The notes beneath the pieces were generated by a model that searched no databases, was not told the origin of the DNA, and saw only the letters and a program-made list of their open reading frames with translations. This document shows, in pieces, positions 26,107 through 34,741 of a stretch of 64,000 bases of DNA. The translations under genes and the position numbers were made by a program. The stretch comes from Scleromatobacter sp039920745 (GTDB lineage: Bacteria; Pseudomonadota; Gammaproteobacteria; Burkholderiales; Burkholderiaceae_C), in NCBI GenBank assembly GCA_039920745.1, contig JBDSDD010000087.1, positions 16,602 to 80,601 of the forward strand. The letters are read 5' to 3'. Position 1 is the first letter of the stretch, and every line of letters begins with the position of its first letter.

Positions 26107-28890
26107 ATGAAGACGAAACTTACGCCCATTGCCGCAGCTGCCGCGGTCGCGATCGCCGGAGCGATGGCCGTTCCGGCATTTGCACAGACCGCTGTTGCAC
26201 CGTCCGCCGCCGCCTCCGCTGCAGCCAAGGACGATGTCCAACGCGTGGAAGTGACCGGCATCCGGGCTTCGCTGCAGACGTCCATCAATCAGAAGCGCAC
26301 TGCCGATTCGCACGTCGAGGTGATCACGGCTGAAGACATCGGCAAGCTGCCGGACAAGAACGTGGCCGATTCGCTCGCGCACGTTCCGGGCGTGACGATC
26401 AGCTCGTCCAGCGGCACCGAAGGCGGCTTCGACGAAAGCGACCGCATCTCGATGCGCGGCACCTCGCCGTCGCTGACGCAGACCCTGGTCAACGGCCACA
26501 ACATCGCCAGCGGCGACTGGTTCGTGCTCGGCCAGACCGGCACGGTCGGCCGCAGCGTGTCCTACACCTTGCTGCCGTCCGAAATCGTCAGCAGCGTCGT
26601 GGTGCACAAGAGCGCCGAAGCCAGCCTGGTCGAAGGCGGCGTGGCGGGCGCGGTGGACATCATCAGCCGCAAGCCGCTCGAGTTCAAGAAGCCGTTCTCG
26701 GCTGCCGTCACCGCCGGCGTCGTCTATGCCGACCTGCCCGGCAAGACCGACCCGCAGCTGAGCGCGATGGCCAACTGGAAGAACGACTCGGGCACGTTCG
26801 GCGTGCTGCTGCAAGGTTTCTCGGAGACACGCCACCTGCGTCGCGACGGCGTCGAAGTGCTCGGCTTCGACACCATCCAGGCCACTGACCCCTCCGCCAT
26901 GGCGGGCAAACCCGGCCTGGTCGCCGGCGTCAAGTACCCCGATCTGATCGGCGAGGCCTTGTTCCTGCAGGAACGCAAGCGCACCGGCGGCCTGATCGAC
27001 GTGGAATGGAAGCCGACGGCCGGCGTCGACCTGAACCTGAACGGGTTCCTGTCGAACCTGACCGCGACCAACATCAACCGCAACTTCCTGTTCTACGGCC
27101 GCACGCTGGGCGGCGCGGAGGTGCCGACCGCGTACACCGTCGACAACGGGTATCTGACCTCTGCCACGTACAACAACGCGAACGGCCTGCGCGCCGGCAT
27201 CTACGACCAGATCGCGCGTCCGGGCGCAGAAGCGCATTCGCAGTACCTGAGCCTCGACGGCGCGTTCCAGGTGAGCGACAAGTTCAAGCTCAACAGCCAG
27301 ATCGGCACGTCGACCGGCTACGGCAAGTCGCCGAGCCAGGACATCATCGAGACGGTGGTCGGTGCCACGACCGCGAGCTTCAACCTCAACGGGCCGCACA
27401 GCGCGGCGGGCTGGTCCTCGAACGCCGACGCCGCTCACCAGGGCACCATCGGCCTGGACAGGAAGTCCAACACCGACTCGGGTGACGGCTGGATCTTCGG
27501 CGACCAGAACATCAAGGTCAACGACGGCGAGAAGTGGGCACAGCTGGACGGCAAGTACGACCTCGAGGCTGGCCCGCTGGTCGACCTGAAGTTCGGCGTG
27601 CGCGACGCGCAACACAAGCGTTCGTCGTGGGGCGTGATCGGCCAGGGTCCCAAGGGCCCGGTCCAGTGGAGCAGCCCGGACTACAACACCCTTTGCAACA
27701 GTGGTGGCCCGACCGATTTCCGCTGCATCCCGACGTCCACGACCAACTACCCGAGCCCCTTCGGCAAGGGCCTGAACGCCACCCTCCCGGCGAACCCCTG
27801 GACGCTGACGCCCGCACAAATCGCGGCCTACAACGCGCAGTACGCCACGCGTGATCCGGTCAGCCGCGCCGACTACAGCGCGCAGTTCGGTCTGAAGGAA
27901 GACGCCACCGCCGCCTACATCCAGGGCGACCTGGAAGGCGAGAAGTGGTCTGGCAACTTCGGCCTGCGCGCGGTGCGCACCACGGAAAACATCCAGAACT
28001 ACGAGCAGCACAGTGCCGCGCAAGCGGGTGACATCACCACGTCGGCCTTCGGCAACTTCGCCTTGAAGACGACGGATCACACGTACAACGACCTGCTGCC
28101 CAGCCTGAACCTGAAGTACAACCTGGCCAAGGACATGATCGGCCGCTTCGCGGTGTCGCGCACCATGAGCCGCGCTGACTACTCGCAGCTGGCAGGTGCC
28201 GTGTCGTACGGCGGTGTGGACGACGTCAACCTGGTCGGCAGCGGCACTGGTGGCAACCCCGACCTGAAGCCGGTCACGTCGAACAACGCCGACCTCAGCT
28301 TCGAGTGGTACTTCGCGCCCCGCGCCCTGTTCTCGGCCAGCTTGTTCTACATGGACGTGACCAGCTACATCGGTCTGGCGTCGGTGCACAAGACGGTCAA
28401 CTACATCGACAACGCTAACCCGGCCGGCGTCCCGGTGGACTTCGACCTGAGCGTTCCGGTCAACACCTCCGCCAAGGTCCACGGTCTCGAACTGGCCTAC
28501 GAGCAGCCGCTGTGGGGCAACTTCGGCCTGACGACGAACTGGTCGTGGACCAGCGCCAGCACGGCCAATGGCGACCCGATGCTGGGCACGTCCAAGAGCA
28601 CCTACAACCTGGGTGGCTACTTCGAGAACGACTACCTGAACGCCCGCCTGAGCTGGACCCATCGTTCGGCGTTCTACAGCGGCCTGGATCGCAACAGCGC
28701 GTACTTCCAGGACGCTTCCGGCGACCTGACGGCCTCGCTGGGCTGGACGATCAGCAAGTACTTCAACGTCACGCTGGACGGCCGCAACCTGAACAAGCCG
28801 AAGCTGCGTTACTACACGGAGGCTGGCCAGCCGCGTGCGAGCTACGTGAACGGCTCCCAGTACTACGTGACGGCGCACTTCACGTACTGA
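26107..28890 (+). CDS. TonB-dependent receptor 1 (amino-sugar locus)
   Basis: The 927-residue outer-membrane receptor is of the TIGR01782 type common in Caulobacter and Xanthomonas. A signal peptide ends near AFAQ (residue 26). A TonB-box-like VQRVEVTG lies near residue 46. The plug has DIGKLPDKNVADSL and SMRGTSPSLTQTLVNGH, and the last strand ends in an aromatic residue (HFTY). It shares plug motifs with the two other receptors here. The NagR-type boxes upstream suggest chito-oligosaccharide uptake. AGGAG precedes the ATG. Confidence 0.92.
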   Translation: MKTKLTPIAAAAAVAIAGAMAVPAFAQTAVAPSAAASAAAKDDVQRVEVTGIRASLQTSINQKRTADSHVEVITAEDIGKLPDKNVADSLAHVPGVTISSSSGTEGGFDESDRISMRGTSPSLTQTLVNGHNIASGDWFVLGQTGTVGRSVSYTLLPSEIVSSVVVHKSAEASLVEGGVAGAVDIISRKPLEFKKPFSAAVTAGVVYADLPGKTDPQLSAMANWKNDSGTFGVLLQGFSETRHLRRDGVEVLGFDTIQATDPSAMAGKPGLVAGVKYPDLIGEALFLQERKRTGGLIDVEWKPTAGVDLNLNGFLSNLTATNINRNFLFYGRTLGGAEVPTAYTVDNGYLTSATYNNANGLRAGIYDQIARPGAEAHSQYLSLDGAFQVSDKFKLNSQIGTSTGYGKSPSQDIIETVVGATTASFNLNGPHSAAGWSSNADAAHQGTIGLDRKSNTDSGDGWIFGDQNIKVNDGEKWAQLDGKYDLEAGPLVDLKFGVRDAQHKRSSWGVIGQGPKGPVQWSSPDYNTLCNSGGPTDFRCIPTSTTNYPSPFGKGLNATLPANPWTLTPAQIAAYNAQYATRDPVSRADYSAQFGLKEDATAAYIQGDLEGEKWSGNFGLRAVRTTENIQNYEQHSAAQAGDITTSAFGNFALKTTDHTYNDLLPSLNLKYNLAKDMIGRFAVSRTMSRADYSQLAGAVSYGGVDDVNLVGSGTGGNPDLKPVTSNNADLSFEWYFAPRALFSASLFYMDVTSYIGLASVHKTVNYIDNANPAGVPVDFDLSVPVNTSAKVHGLELAYEQPLWGNFGLTTNWSWTSASTANGDPMLGTSKSTYNLGGYFENDYLNARLSWTHRSAFYSGLDRNSAYFQDASGDLTASLGWTISKYFNVTLDGRNLNKPKLRYYTEAGQPRASYVNGSQYYVTAHFTY

Positions 28891-28947
28891 TCCCCGCCGC
28901 CGTGCCTGCGCAGGTTCGCCTGCGCAAGCCCGCCGGACGATCACGAC

Positions 28948-28973
28948 AGGACGACCTTCGGGTCGTCCTTTTT
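28948..28973 (+). terminator. Terminator after TonB receptor 1
   Basis: A 9-bp stem, AGGACGACC (28948-28956) with GGTCGTCCT (28961-28969), has a TTCG tetraloop and ends in a T-rich tract. It is a strong intrinsic terminator, 57 bases after the receptor stop, and it separates the receptor from the cupin-like gene. Confidence 0.92.
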
Positions 28974-29061
28974 GTTTGTGCAGGCCCTTCTCCCGCGGCG
29001 CGCACGGCTATGCTGGCGTGTCCCGGAAGGCTTGTCCTTCGCTCCGCCCACCGCTTCACCG

Positions 29062-30084
29062 ATGACCGCGCCTCTTCCATCGTTGCCTGAATGGCACGGC
29101 GTCACCCGCGCCCAGTTCGAGGCCGAGATCGTGCCCCGCAACGCGCCCGCGATCCTGCGCGGTGTGGCCGCCGCCTGGCCTGCCGTGGCGCGCGCGCGGC
29201 AGTCGCCGCTGGCGATCGCGCAGTACCTGGCCGAGATGGACAACGGCACGCCTGTCGATGCCTTGATGCTGGCGCCCGAAGAGGAAGGGCGCATCTTCTA
29301 CGATGCCTCGATGGAGGGCTTCAACTACCTGCGAACGAAGCAGCCGCTGAGCCGGGTGCTCGAACAGGCCCTGCGCTATGCGCAATTTCCGCGCGCGCCG
29401 GCCGTCGCCGTGCAGAGCGCGCTGGTCGCTGTCTGCATCCCGGAGTTCAAGACGGACAACGTGCTGGCGTTGCTGGATGCCGGCATCGAGCCGCGCATCT
29501 GGATGGGAACGGCCATCATCACGCCGGCGCACTTCGACGAACAGCACAACATCGCGGTCTGCGTGGCCGGGCGGCGGCGGTTCACGCTGTTTGCGCCCGA
29601 GCAGGTCGCCAACCTCTACGTCGGCCCGCTTGATCACACGCCTGCCGGCATGCCGATGTCGCTGGTCGATTTCGCCAAGCCGGACTTCGACCGCTTTCCG
29701 CGTTTTCGCGAGGCCTGGGCCGCTGCACGGGTCGCCGAGCTCGCGCCGGGCGACGCCATCTACATGCCGCCGCTGTGGTGGCACCACGTGCACTCGCTGG
29801 AGCGATTCAACGTGTTGATGAACTGGTGGTGGCTCGCGCCTGCCGCCGGCCACGCGGCGATGCCGCACGGGCTCGACGCGCTGATGCACGCGGCGGCGAC
29901 CATGCGCTCGCTGCCGCCCGCGCAGCGCGCGGCCTGGCGACATCTTTTCGAGCACTATGCCTTCGACGTCGAGCGCGATGTCACCGGCCATATCCCGCCC
30001 GAACGCCAGGGGATGCTCGGCCCGATGAACGCGGAGCAGCACGCGCAGCTGCGCGCTTTGCTGGCGCAGCGGTTCTCGCGCTGA
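29062..30084 (+). CDS. Cupin-like (Cupin_8/JmjC-type) protein 1
   Basis: The 340-residue protein has the Cupin_8 fold of 2-oxoglutarate/Fe(II) dioxygenases. ITPAHFDEQHNIAVCVAGRRRFTLF holds an H-x-D iron motif near residue 160, and PLWWHHVHSLERFNVLMNWWW provides the distal His near residue 235. No signal peptide is seen. Such genes are often neighbours of TIGR01782 TonB receptors, but their substrate is unknown; hydroxylation of a protein or small molecule is possible. It sits downstream of receptor 1, beyond the terminator, and is a paralogue of the 33342 gene. Confidence 0.8.
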   Translation: MTAPLPSLPEWHGVTRAQFEAEIVPRNAPAILRGVAAAWPAVARARQSPLAIAQYLAEMDNGTPVDALMLAPEEEGRIFYDASMEGFNYLRTKQPLSRVLEQALRYAQFPRAPAVAVQSALVAVCIPEFKTDNVLALLDAGIEPRIWMGTAIITPAHFDEQHNIAVCVAGRRRFTLFAPEQVANLYVGPLDHTPAGMPMSLVDFAKPDFDRFPRFREAWAAARVAELAPGDAIYMPPLWWHHVHSLERFNVLMNWWWLAPAAGHAAMPHGLDALMHAAATMRSLPPAQRAAWRHLFEHYAFDVERDVTGHIPPERQGMLGPMNAEQHAQLRALLAQRFSR

Positions 30085-30424
30085 CGCAGGGCCAGTGAGC
30101 TGCCGCCTGAGGCGGCCGGGGTCATGCGTAGCACGGACGCTGTCTGGGCAGCGCCACAGACCCTTGCGCCGCCGGCCAACCCGAGCGCCGTGCGCAGCGC
30201 AGCGACAGGGCTTGGCGGTGCGCGGCAGTCCGGCGATTTGTCCCGGGCCTCGAGGCGCCGGGCTGACCAACCGATGAATCCTCCGCCCCGCGGCGCGTGA
30301 CGCCGTCAAAGCGCCGTGGCGGCCGTGTGGCGCACGCCGCGAATCAGTGAAAACCATCGAACCACTCACGTACCTGTTCCGTATGATTCATTAAATCAAC
30401 TCATTTGACTTGAGGGAATCAGGA
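30085..30424. promoter_or_regulatory. TonB receptor 2 upstream region with AT-rich box
   Basis: The 340-base gap is GC-rich without visible genes until 30381. There, TATGAT (30382-30387) could be a -10, and TTAAATCAACTCATTTGA (30391-30408) follows directly. TTAAATCAA is identical to the reverse strand of the ROK-proximal box at 36435-36447, and it overlaps the expected transcript start in the same way. No convincing -35 is seen. Confidence 0.45.
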
Positions 30425-33187
30425 ATGAAACTACAACGACACCCGGTCGCCGCTGCCGCGGCCCTGGCCCTGCTCGGCGTGATCGCCCCGGCGCAGGTTT
30501 TCGCGCAGGCGGCCGCCGCGCCCGTGACGCCGGCGTCGGCCGCACCCGTCACCACGCCGGAGGTGCAGAAGGTCGAAGTGACCGGCCTTCGCGCCTCGCT
30601 CGAGGCCTCGCTGGCCAAGAAGCGCAGCGCCAACTCGGTGGTCGAAGTGGTCACCGCCGACGACATCGGCAAGCTGCCGGACAAGAACGTCGCGGACGCG
30701 CTGCAGCGCGTGCCGGGCGTCAACATCGCGTCGTCCGCCGGCGGGGAAGGCGGCTTCTCAGAGAACGACCGCGTGTCGATCCGTGGCACGTCGCCGTCGC
30801 TGACGCAGACGCTGGTCAACGGCCACATGATCTCGTCGGGCGACTGGTTCGTCCTCGACCAGGAAGGCGGCTCGCTGGGCCGCAGCGTCAGCTACGCGCT
30901 GATGCCGTCGGAGATCCTGGCCAGCGCCGTCGTCCACAAGAGCGCGACGGCCGACCTGGTCGAAGGCGGCGTGGCCGGCGCGGTCGACCTGATCACGCGG
31001 CGTCCACTGGACTTTCACAAGCAACTGACGGTCGAAGGCACCGCGCAGGCGATCTACAGCGACCTCGCCGCCAAGACCGACCCGCAGGGGAACGCCCTGG
31101 TGGCGTGGAAGAACGAAGCGTCGACCTTCGGCGTGCTGATGCAGGTGTTCAGCGAGATCCGCCACGAGCGACGTGACGGCCAGGAGATCTTCGGCTACGG
31201 CGCGATCGACCCGACCTGGGCCGCGGCCGTGCAGCATCCGGACCTGGCCAACGTCAACGCGCCCTACGGCATCAACTCGGCCTTGTTCGAACAGACGCGC
31301 AAGCGCAGCGGCGGCCTGGTGGACGTGCAGTTCAAGCCCACCAGCACGCTCACGCTCGACGTCAACGGCTTCTACTCCAACCTGAGCGCGTCGAACTACA
31401 ACCGCAGCTTCTACAACCAGCCGATGAACAACCTCAGCGTGGGCATCGTGCCCAGCAGCTACAAGGTGGTCAACGGCACGCTGGTGCAGGCGACGTTCGA
31501 CAAATCCAGCTACCCGGTGCCCAGCGCCACGGTGGATCCGAACCTGTACGCGGAAGCCCCTGCCACGGTCGACCAGATCTTCCGTCCGGGCGCGAGCGCC
31601 AGCAGCAGCTACCTCGACCTGAGCGGCGAGTGGCGCGTGAGCGACATGCTCAAGGTCAACGGCCTGTTCGGCACGACCAAGGGCGACGGCAAGACGCCGC
31701 GCGACATCGGCTACGAAGCCAACTTCCTCAACTCGGGGATGAGCTACCAGCTCAACCCGGGCGGCGTCGCGGTGGTGACGTTTCCGGGCGGCGACACCTC
31801 GCACTTCACGCCGGCCAACGTGACCACGGGCGCCGCCTGGGGCTCGAAGGTGCAGACGCAGGACACGGAGCGCTACGGCCAGCTCGACGCCGAACTCGCG
31901 ATCGACAAGGGCGCGCTGGAGTCGCTGAAGTTCGGCGCCCGCTTCGCCAACCACGAGCGCAGCGTGTCGCTGCCGCAGGCCTCGGGCTGCACGGTGTGCG
32001 ACGGCACCACCAACTCGCCGCTTCCCACCTGGTCCGGCCTGACCTACCCCACCAACTTCGGCAAGGGCCTGGGCAGCGGCGTGCTCGCCAACGTCTGGCA
32101 GCTGAGCCGCAACGACGTCGTGACCTGGGCCGACCAGTACGACCCGCTGCAGCCCAGCGACGTCAGCGAGGTCTGGTCCGCCGAGATGAACCTCAAGGAG
32201 CGCGACAGCGCCGCCTACGCGATGGCCAACCTGCAGGGCACGTCGTGGCGCGGCAACGTGGGCGTGCGCCTGGTGCGCACGCAGGAGGCATCGACGTCCA
32301 ACCTGCCGTCCGACCTCTACCCCGACCGCACGCCGCTGGGCGCCAGCAACGCCAATGGCACCTACGTGCCGGTGACCACCAACCACACCTTCACCAACGT
32401 GCTGCCGAGCGCCAACCTGCGCTTCGACATCAGCAAGGACCTGGTGGCGCGGGCCTCGATGGCGCGCGTGATGTCGCGCGCCGACTACGGCGCCCTGGTG
32501 AGCGCGGTCAACCTCGACGACAACCTGCACACCGGCAGCGGCGGCAACCCCGACCTGAAGCCGATCCTGTCCACCAACAGCGACCTGTCGCTCGAGTGGT
32601 ACTACGCGCCCAAGGCCTTGGTGTCGGTCGGACTGTTCTACATGGACATGTCGTCCTACGTCGCTTACGGCAACATCAAGCGCGACTACATCGACCGCAG
32701 CCACAGCCTGCCCGGCCAGACGCCGCTGACGGCCACCTACACGCTGTCCGTGCCGACCAACGTCGGCGCCACCAACCGCGGCGTCGAACTGGGCTGGCAG
32801 CAGACCTTCGGCGTCGTCGGCGGCCAGGTGAACTACACCTACACCGATGGCAAGGTCTCGGACGGCACCGAGATGGTGGGCAACTCCAAGAACACCTACA
32901 ACGCCGTGGCCTTCTACGACGACGACCGGTTCAACGCGCGCCTGGCCTACACCTACCGCTCGTCGTTCCTGGCGGGGCTGAACAACGCCTCGATCCAGCA
33001 CATGGACAACGCGGGCGACCTCGCGATGTCGCTCGGCTGGAAGCTCAACGAGCACCTGTCCTTCACCTTCGATGCGTTGAACCTCAACAACCCGAAGCTG
33101 AAGTATTACGGCGCGGACCGCAGCCAGCCGCTGAGCACGTATTCGAACGGACGCCAGTTCTATCTGGGCGTGCGGATGTCGCTCTGA
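30425..33187 (+). CDS. TonB-dependent receptor 2
   Basis: The 920-residue TIGR01782-type outer-membrane receptor has a signal peptide ending near AQVFAQ (residue 32), TonB-box-like VQKVEVTG near residue 48, and plug motifs DIGKLPDKNVADAL and SIRGTSPSLTQTLVNGH. The beta-barrel ends in LGVRMSL. It is clearly paralogous to receptor 1 and keeps its plug almost unchanged while the barrel loops differ. That pattern suggests a different oligosaccharide of the same class. AGGGAA/AGGA precedes the ATG. Confidence 0.92.
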   Translation: MKLQRHPVAAAAALALLGVIAPAQVFAQAAAAPVTPASAAPVTTPEVQKVEVTGLRASLEASLAKKRSANSVVEVVTADDIGKLPDKNVADALQRVPGVNIASSAGGEGGFSENDRVSIRGTSPSLTQTLVNGHMISSGDWFVLDQEGGSLGRSVSYALMPSEILASAVVHKSATADLVEGGVAGAVDLITRRPLDFHKQLTVEGTAQAIYSDLAAKTDPQGNALVAWKNEASTFGVLMQVFSEIRHERRDGQEIFGYGAIDPTWAAAVQHPDLANVNAPYGINSALFEQTRKRSGGLVDVQFKPTSTLTLDVNGFYSNLSASNYNRSFYNQPMNNLSVGIVPSSYKVVNGTLVQATFDKSSYPVPSATVDPNLYAEAPATVDQIFRPGASASSSYLDLSGEWRVSDMLKVNGLFGTTKGDGKTPRDIGYEANFLNSGMSYQLNPGGVAVVTFPGGDTSHFTPANVTTGAAWGSKVQTQDTERYGQLDAELAIDKGALESLKFGARFANHERSVSLPQASGCTVCDGTTNSPLPTWSGLTYPTNFGKGLGSGVLANVWQLSRNDVVTWADQYDPLQPSDVSEVWSAEMNLKERDSAAYAMANLQGTSWRGNVGVRLVRTQEASTSNLPSDLYPDRTPLGASNANGTYVPVTTNHTFTNVLPSANLRFDISKDLVARASMARVMSRADYGALVSAVNLDDNLHTGSGGNPDLKPILSTNSDLSLEWYYAPKALVSVGLFYMDMSSYVAYGNIKRDYIDRSHSLPGQTPLTATYTLSVPTNVGATNRGVELGWQQTFGVVGGQVNYTYTDGKVSDGTEMVGNSKNTYNAVAFYDDDRFNARLAYTYRSSFLAGLNNASIQHMDNAGDLAMSLGWKLNEHLSFTFDALNLNNPKLKYYGADRSQPLSTYSNGRQFYLGVRMSL

Positions 33188-33255
33188 GCGCAGGCCGGAC
33201 GACCCTGACGATCCGACACCTCGAGCCGGCGAGCTCGCGCAAAGCCGGCGTTTTG

Positions 33256-33287
33256 TCGGATTCGGCACGCACCCGCGCCGAATCCGA
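33256..33287. repeat. Perfect 11-bp inverted repeat
   Basis: TCGGATTCGGC (33256-33266) and GCCGAATCCGA (33277-33287) form a perfect 11-bp dyad with a 10-base loop between receptor 2 and cupin-like gene 2. No T run follows, so it is not a standard intrinsic terminator. It could be an operator or an mRNA 3'-end stabiliser or processing hairpin. Confidence 0.7.
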
Positions 33288-33341
33288 TGAATCCGCCGGC
33301 CCAGGTTTCCTAGAATCGACCCTCAACATCGAGGGGACAGC

Positions 33342-34361
33342 ATGAACGGGGAGCCGCGGCCCATTGCGCGCCTGCGCAACGTCGACAGGGAAACCTTCCA
33401 CCAGGAGGTCGTGCCCCGGGGCGAACCGGTCGTCCTCGAGGGGCTGGTGCACGCGTGGCCGGCCGTGCAGTCGTCTGCCGCGTCACCGGAAGCAGCATGC
33501 GCGTACCTCGCCGGGCTTGACTCGGGCGTCGAAGCCGATGCGGTGCTGGTGCCTGCCGGACTCGCTGGCCGCATGTTCTACGAGCCCGACCTCAGCGCAT
33601 TCAACTTCGCGCGGCGCAGCCTGAGCGTCTCGGCGGTCCTGCAGCAACTGGCGCGCTACTCGCACTTCGATTCACCGCCTTCGGTCGCGCTTCAATGCGC
33701 GCACATCGCCGAGTGCCTGCCGACGTTCGAGGCGGCCAACCCGATGCCGCTGATGGATGCGACAGTGCATCCGCGACTGTGGCTCGGCAATGCATTCCTG
33801 ACGCCGGCCCACATCGACGAGCTCGACAACCTCGCCTGCGTCGTCGCCGGCCATCGCCGCTTCACGCTGTTTCCGCCCGAGCAGGTACGAAACCTCTACA
33901 TCGGCCCGCTCGACTTCACGCCGGCGGGGGCACCCATCAGCATGGTGTCGCTGAAGTCGCCCGACTACGAGCGCTTCCCGCGCTTTCGCGAGGCGTTGGC
34001 GGCGGCCGTGACGGCGGATCTCGGGCCCGGCGACGCGCTGTTCATCCCTGCGGTCTGGTGGCACCACGTGGAGTCCTTCGACGTGGTCAATGTGCTGGTC
34101 AACTACTGGTGGCAACAGGCCTCGGCCGGGGGAGGCGAGCGGGTCGCGCCAACCAAGGCGCTGCTGCACGCGTTGCTGAGCATCCGGCATCTGCCAGCGG
34201 CGCACCGCAAAGGCTGGGCGGAGGTCTTCTCCCACTTCGTGTTCGACGCGGCCGCCGCGAGCCACCTGCCGGAGCAGCGCCAGGGCGTCCTGGGGCAACT
34301 GCCGCCCGAGCGGGTCGAGGCCTTGTTGAAGGGGTTCGCGCCGAAGGCCGCGGCAGACTGA
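33342..34361 (+). CDS. Cupin-like (Cupin_8/JmjC-type) protein 2
   Basis: The 339-residue paralogue of the 29062 product has the same layout. LTPAHIDELDNLACVVAGHRRFTLF gives an H-x-D motif near residue 150, and PAVWWHHVESFDVVNVLVNYWW gives the distal His. The end, LPEQRQGVLGQL, matches the sister's PPERQGMLGPM. It follows receptor 2 after 154 bases, so each of the first two receptors has its own cupin-like partner. An iron-dependent oxygenase is likely; the target is unknown. GAGGGGACA precedes the ATG. Confidence 0.8.
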   Translation: MNGEPRPIARLRNVDRETFHQEVVPRGEPVVLEGLVHAWPAVQSSAASPEAACAYLAGLDSGVEADAVLVPAGLAGRMFYEPDLSAFNFARRSLSVSAVLQQLARYSHFDSPPSVALQCAHIAECLPTFEAANPMPLMDATVHPRLWLGNAFLTPAHIDELDNLACVVAGHRRFTLFPPEQVRNLYIGPLDFTPAGAPISMVSLKSPDYERFPRFREALAAAVTADLGPGDALFIPAVWWHHVESFDVVNVLVNYWWQQASAGGGERVAPTKALLHALLSIRHLPAAHRKGWAEVFSHFVFDAAAASHLPEQRQGVLGQLPPERVEALLKGFAPKAAAD

Positions 34362-34453
34362 CCGGCCCAAGCGACTCGACGTCCGCTTGGAGACCAAATG
34401 AAGACCACGCTTGACCCAAAAAACGGGTTAGCACCGAGAACCAACGCAACAAC

Positions 34454-34468
34454 TGGTAGTACATTGGT
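34454..34468 (+). promoter_or_regulatory. TGGT-N7-TGGT box before the structured RNA
   Basis: TGGT (34454-34457), 7 bases, TGGT (34465-34468) repeat the nag-operon box. TACATT (34460-34465) occupies the place of the nag -10 hexamer. Transcription from it would start at about 34472, exactly where the first helix of the folded RNA begins. No good -35 hexamer is visible. Confidence 0.5.
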
Positions 34469-34471
34469 GCC

Positions 34472-34626
34472 ATGTTGCGCGGAGAGCGGGTTGAAAGTCC
34501 TGAGGGCCTGCTCGCGACATCTGGAACGATGGCGGACGAGTGGGTCCGCCCGCCCGAAGTCGATAGCGGGCGCCGTTCCAGTCCGGTGGGTGGAGGTGAG
34601 TCGCCAGGCGGCTCACCTCTTTTTTT
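34472..34626 (+). ncRNA. Putative structured small RNA
   Basis: About 155 bases with no convincing coding content can fold completely. Helix P1 pairs 34472-34479 with 34513-34520 (8 bp, one G-U) and encloses 34485-34490 with 34507-34512. A three-way junction closes with 34523-34528/34574-34579 (GGAACG/CGTTCC) and carries arms 34531-34537/34544-34550 (GGCGGAC/GTCCGCC) and 34551-34556/34567-34572 (CGCCCG/CGGGCG). A terminator hairpin with seven Ts ends it. The next plus-strand gene is 1.8 kb away, so a trans-acting sRNA is likelier than a riboswitch. I do not recognise a known class. Confidence 0.5.
34593..34626 (+). terminator. Strong terminator of the structured RNA
   Basis: GAGGTGAG (34593-34600) pairs with CTCACCTC (34612-34619), with a short internal GCC/GGC extension, followed by seven Ts (34620-34626). 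It is one of the best intrinsic terminators in the window, yet no gene ends close upstream (cupin-like gene 2 stops 230 bases before). Confidence 0.9.
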
Positions 34627-34645
34627 GCTCGCTCCGCTGCGTTGA

Positions 34646-34684
34646 CAAAAAAAAGCCGGCCGACACCCCGAAGCGTCGACCGGT
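34646..34684 (-). terminator. Terminator of the ROK regulator gene
   Basis: On the minus strand, CCGGTCGAC (34683-34675) pairs with GTCGGCCGG (34664-34656) with one G-T, followed by a T run (complement of As at 34647-34654). It lies about 60 bases after the ROK stop. Confidence 0.8.
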
Positions 34685-34741
34685 TCGCAATGCCCAATGG
34701 ATATTGGACCAGCCCGAAATCGTCATCTGAAAACAGTGGCT

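Noticed and set aside
25981..28944. 987-codon minus-strand frame
   Set aside because: Antisense to TonB receptor 1, composition typical of a shadow frame, no start context.
34472..34645. 57-codon reading frame inside the structured RNA
   Set aside because: No Shine-Dalgarno, no recognisable protein feature, and it runs through the terminator hairpin and T tract.
34642..34647. TTGACA hexamer as a plus-strand promoter
   Set aside because: No -10 at the right distance; it borders the A run of the ROK terminator.
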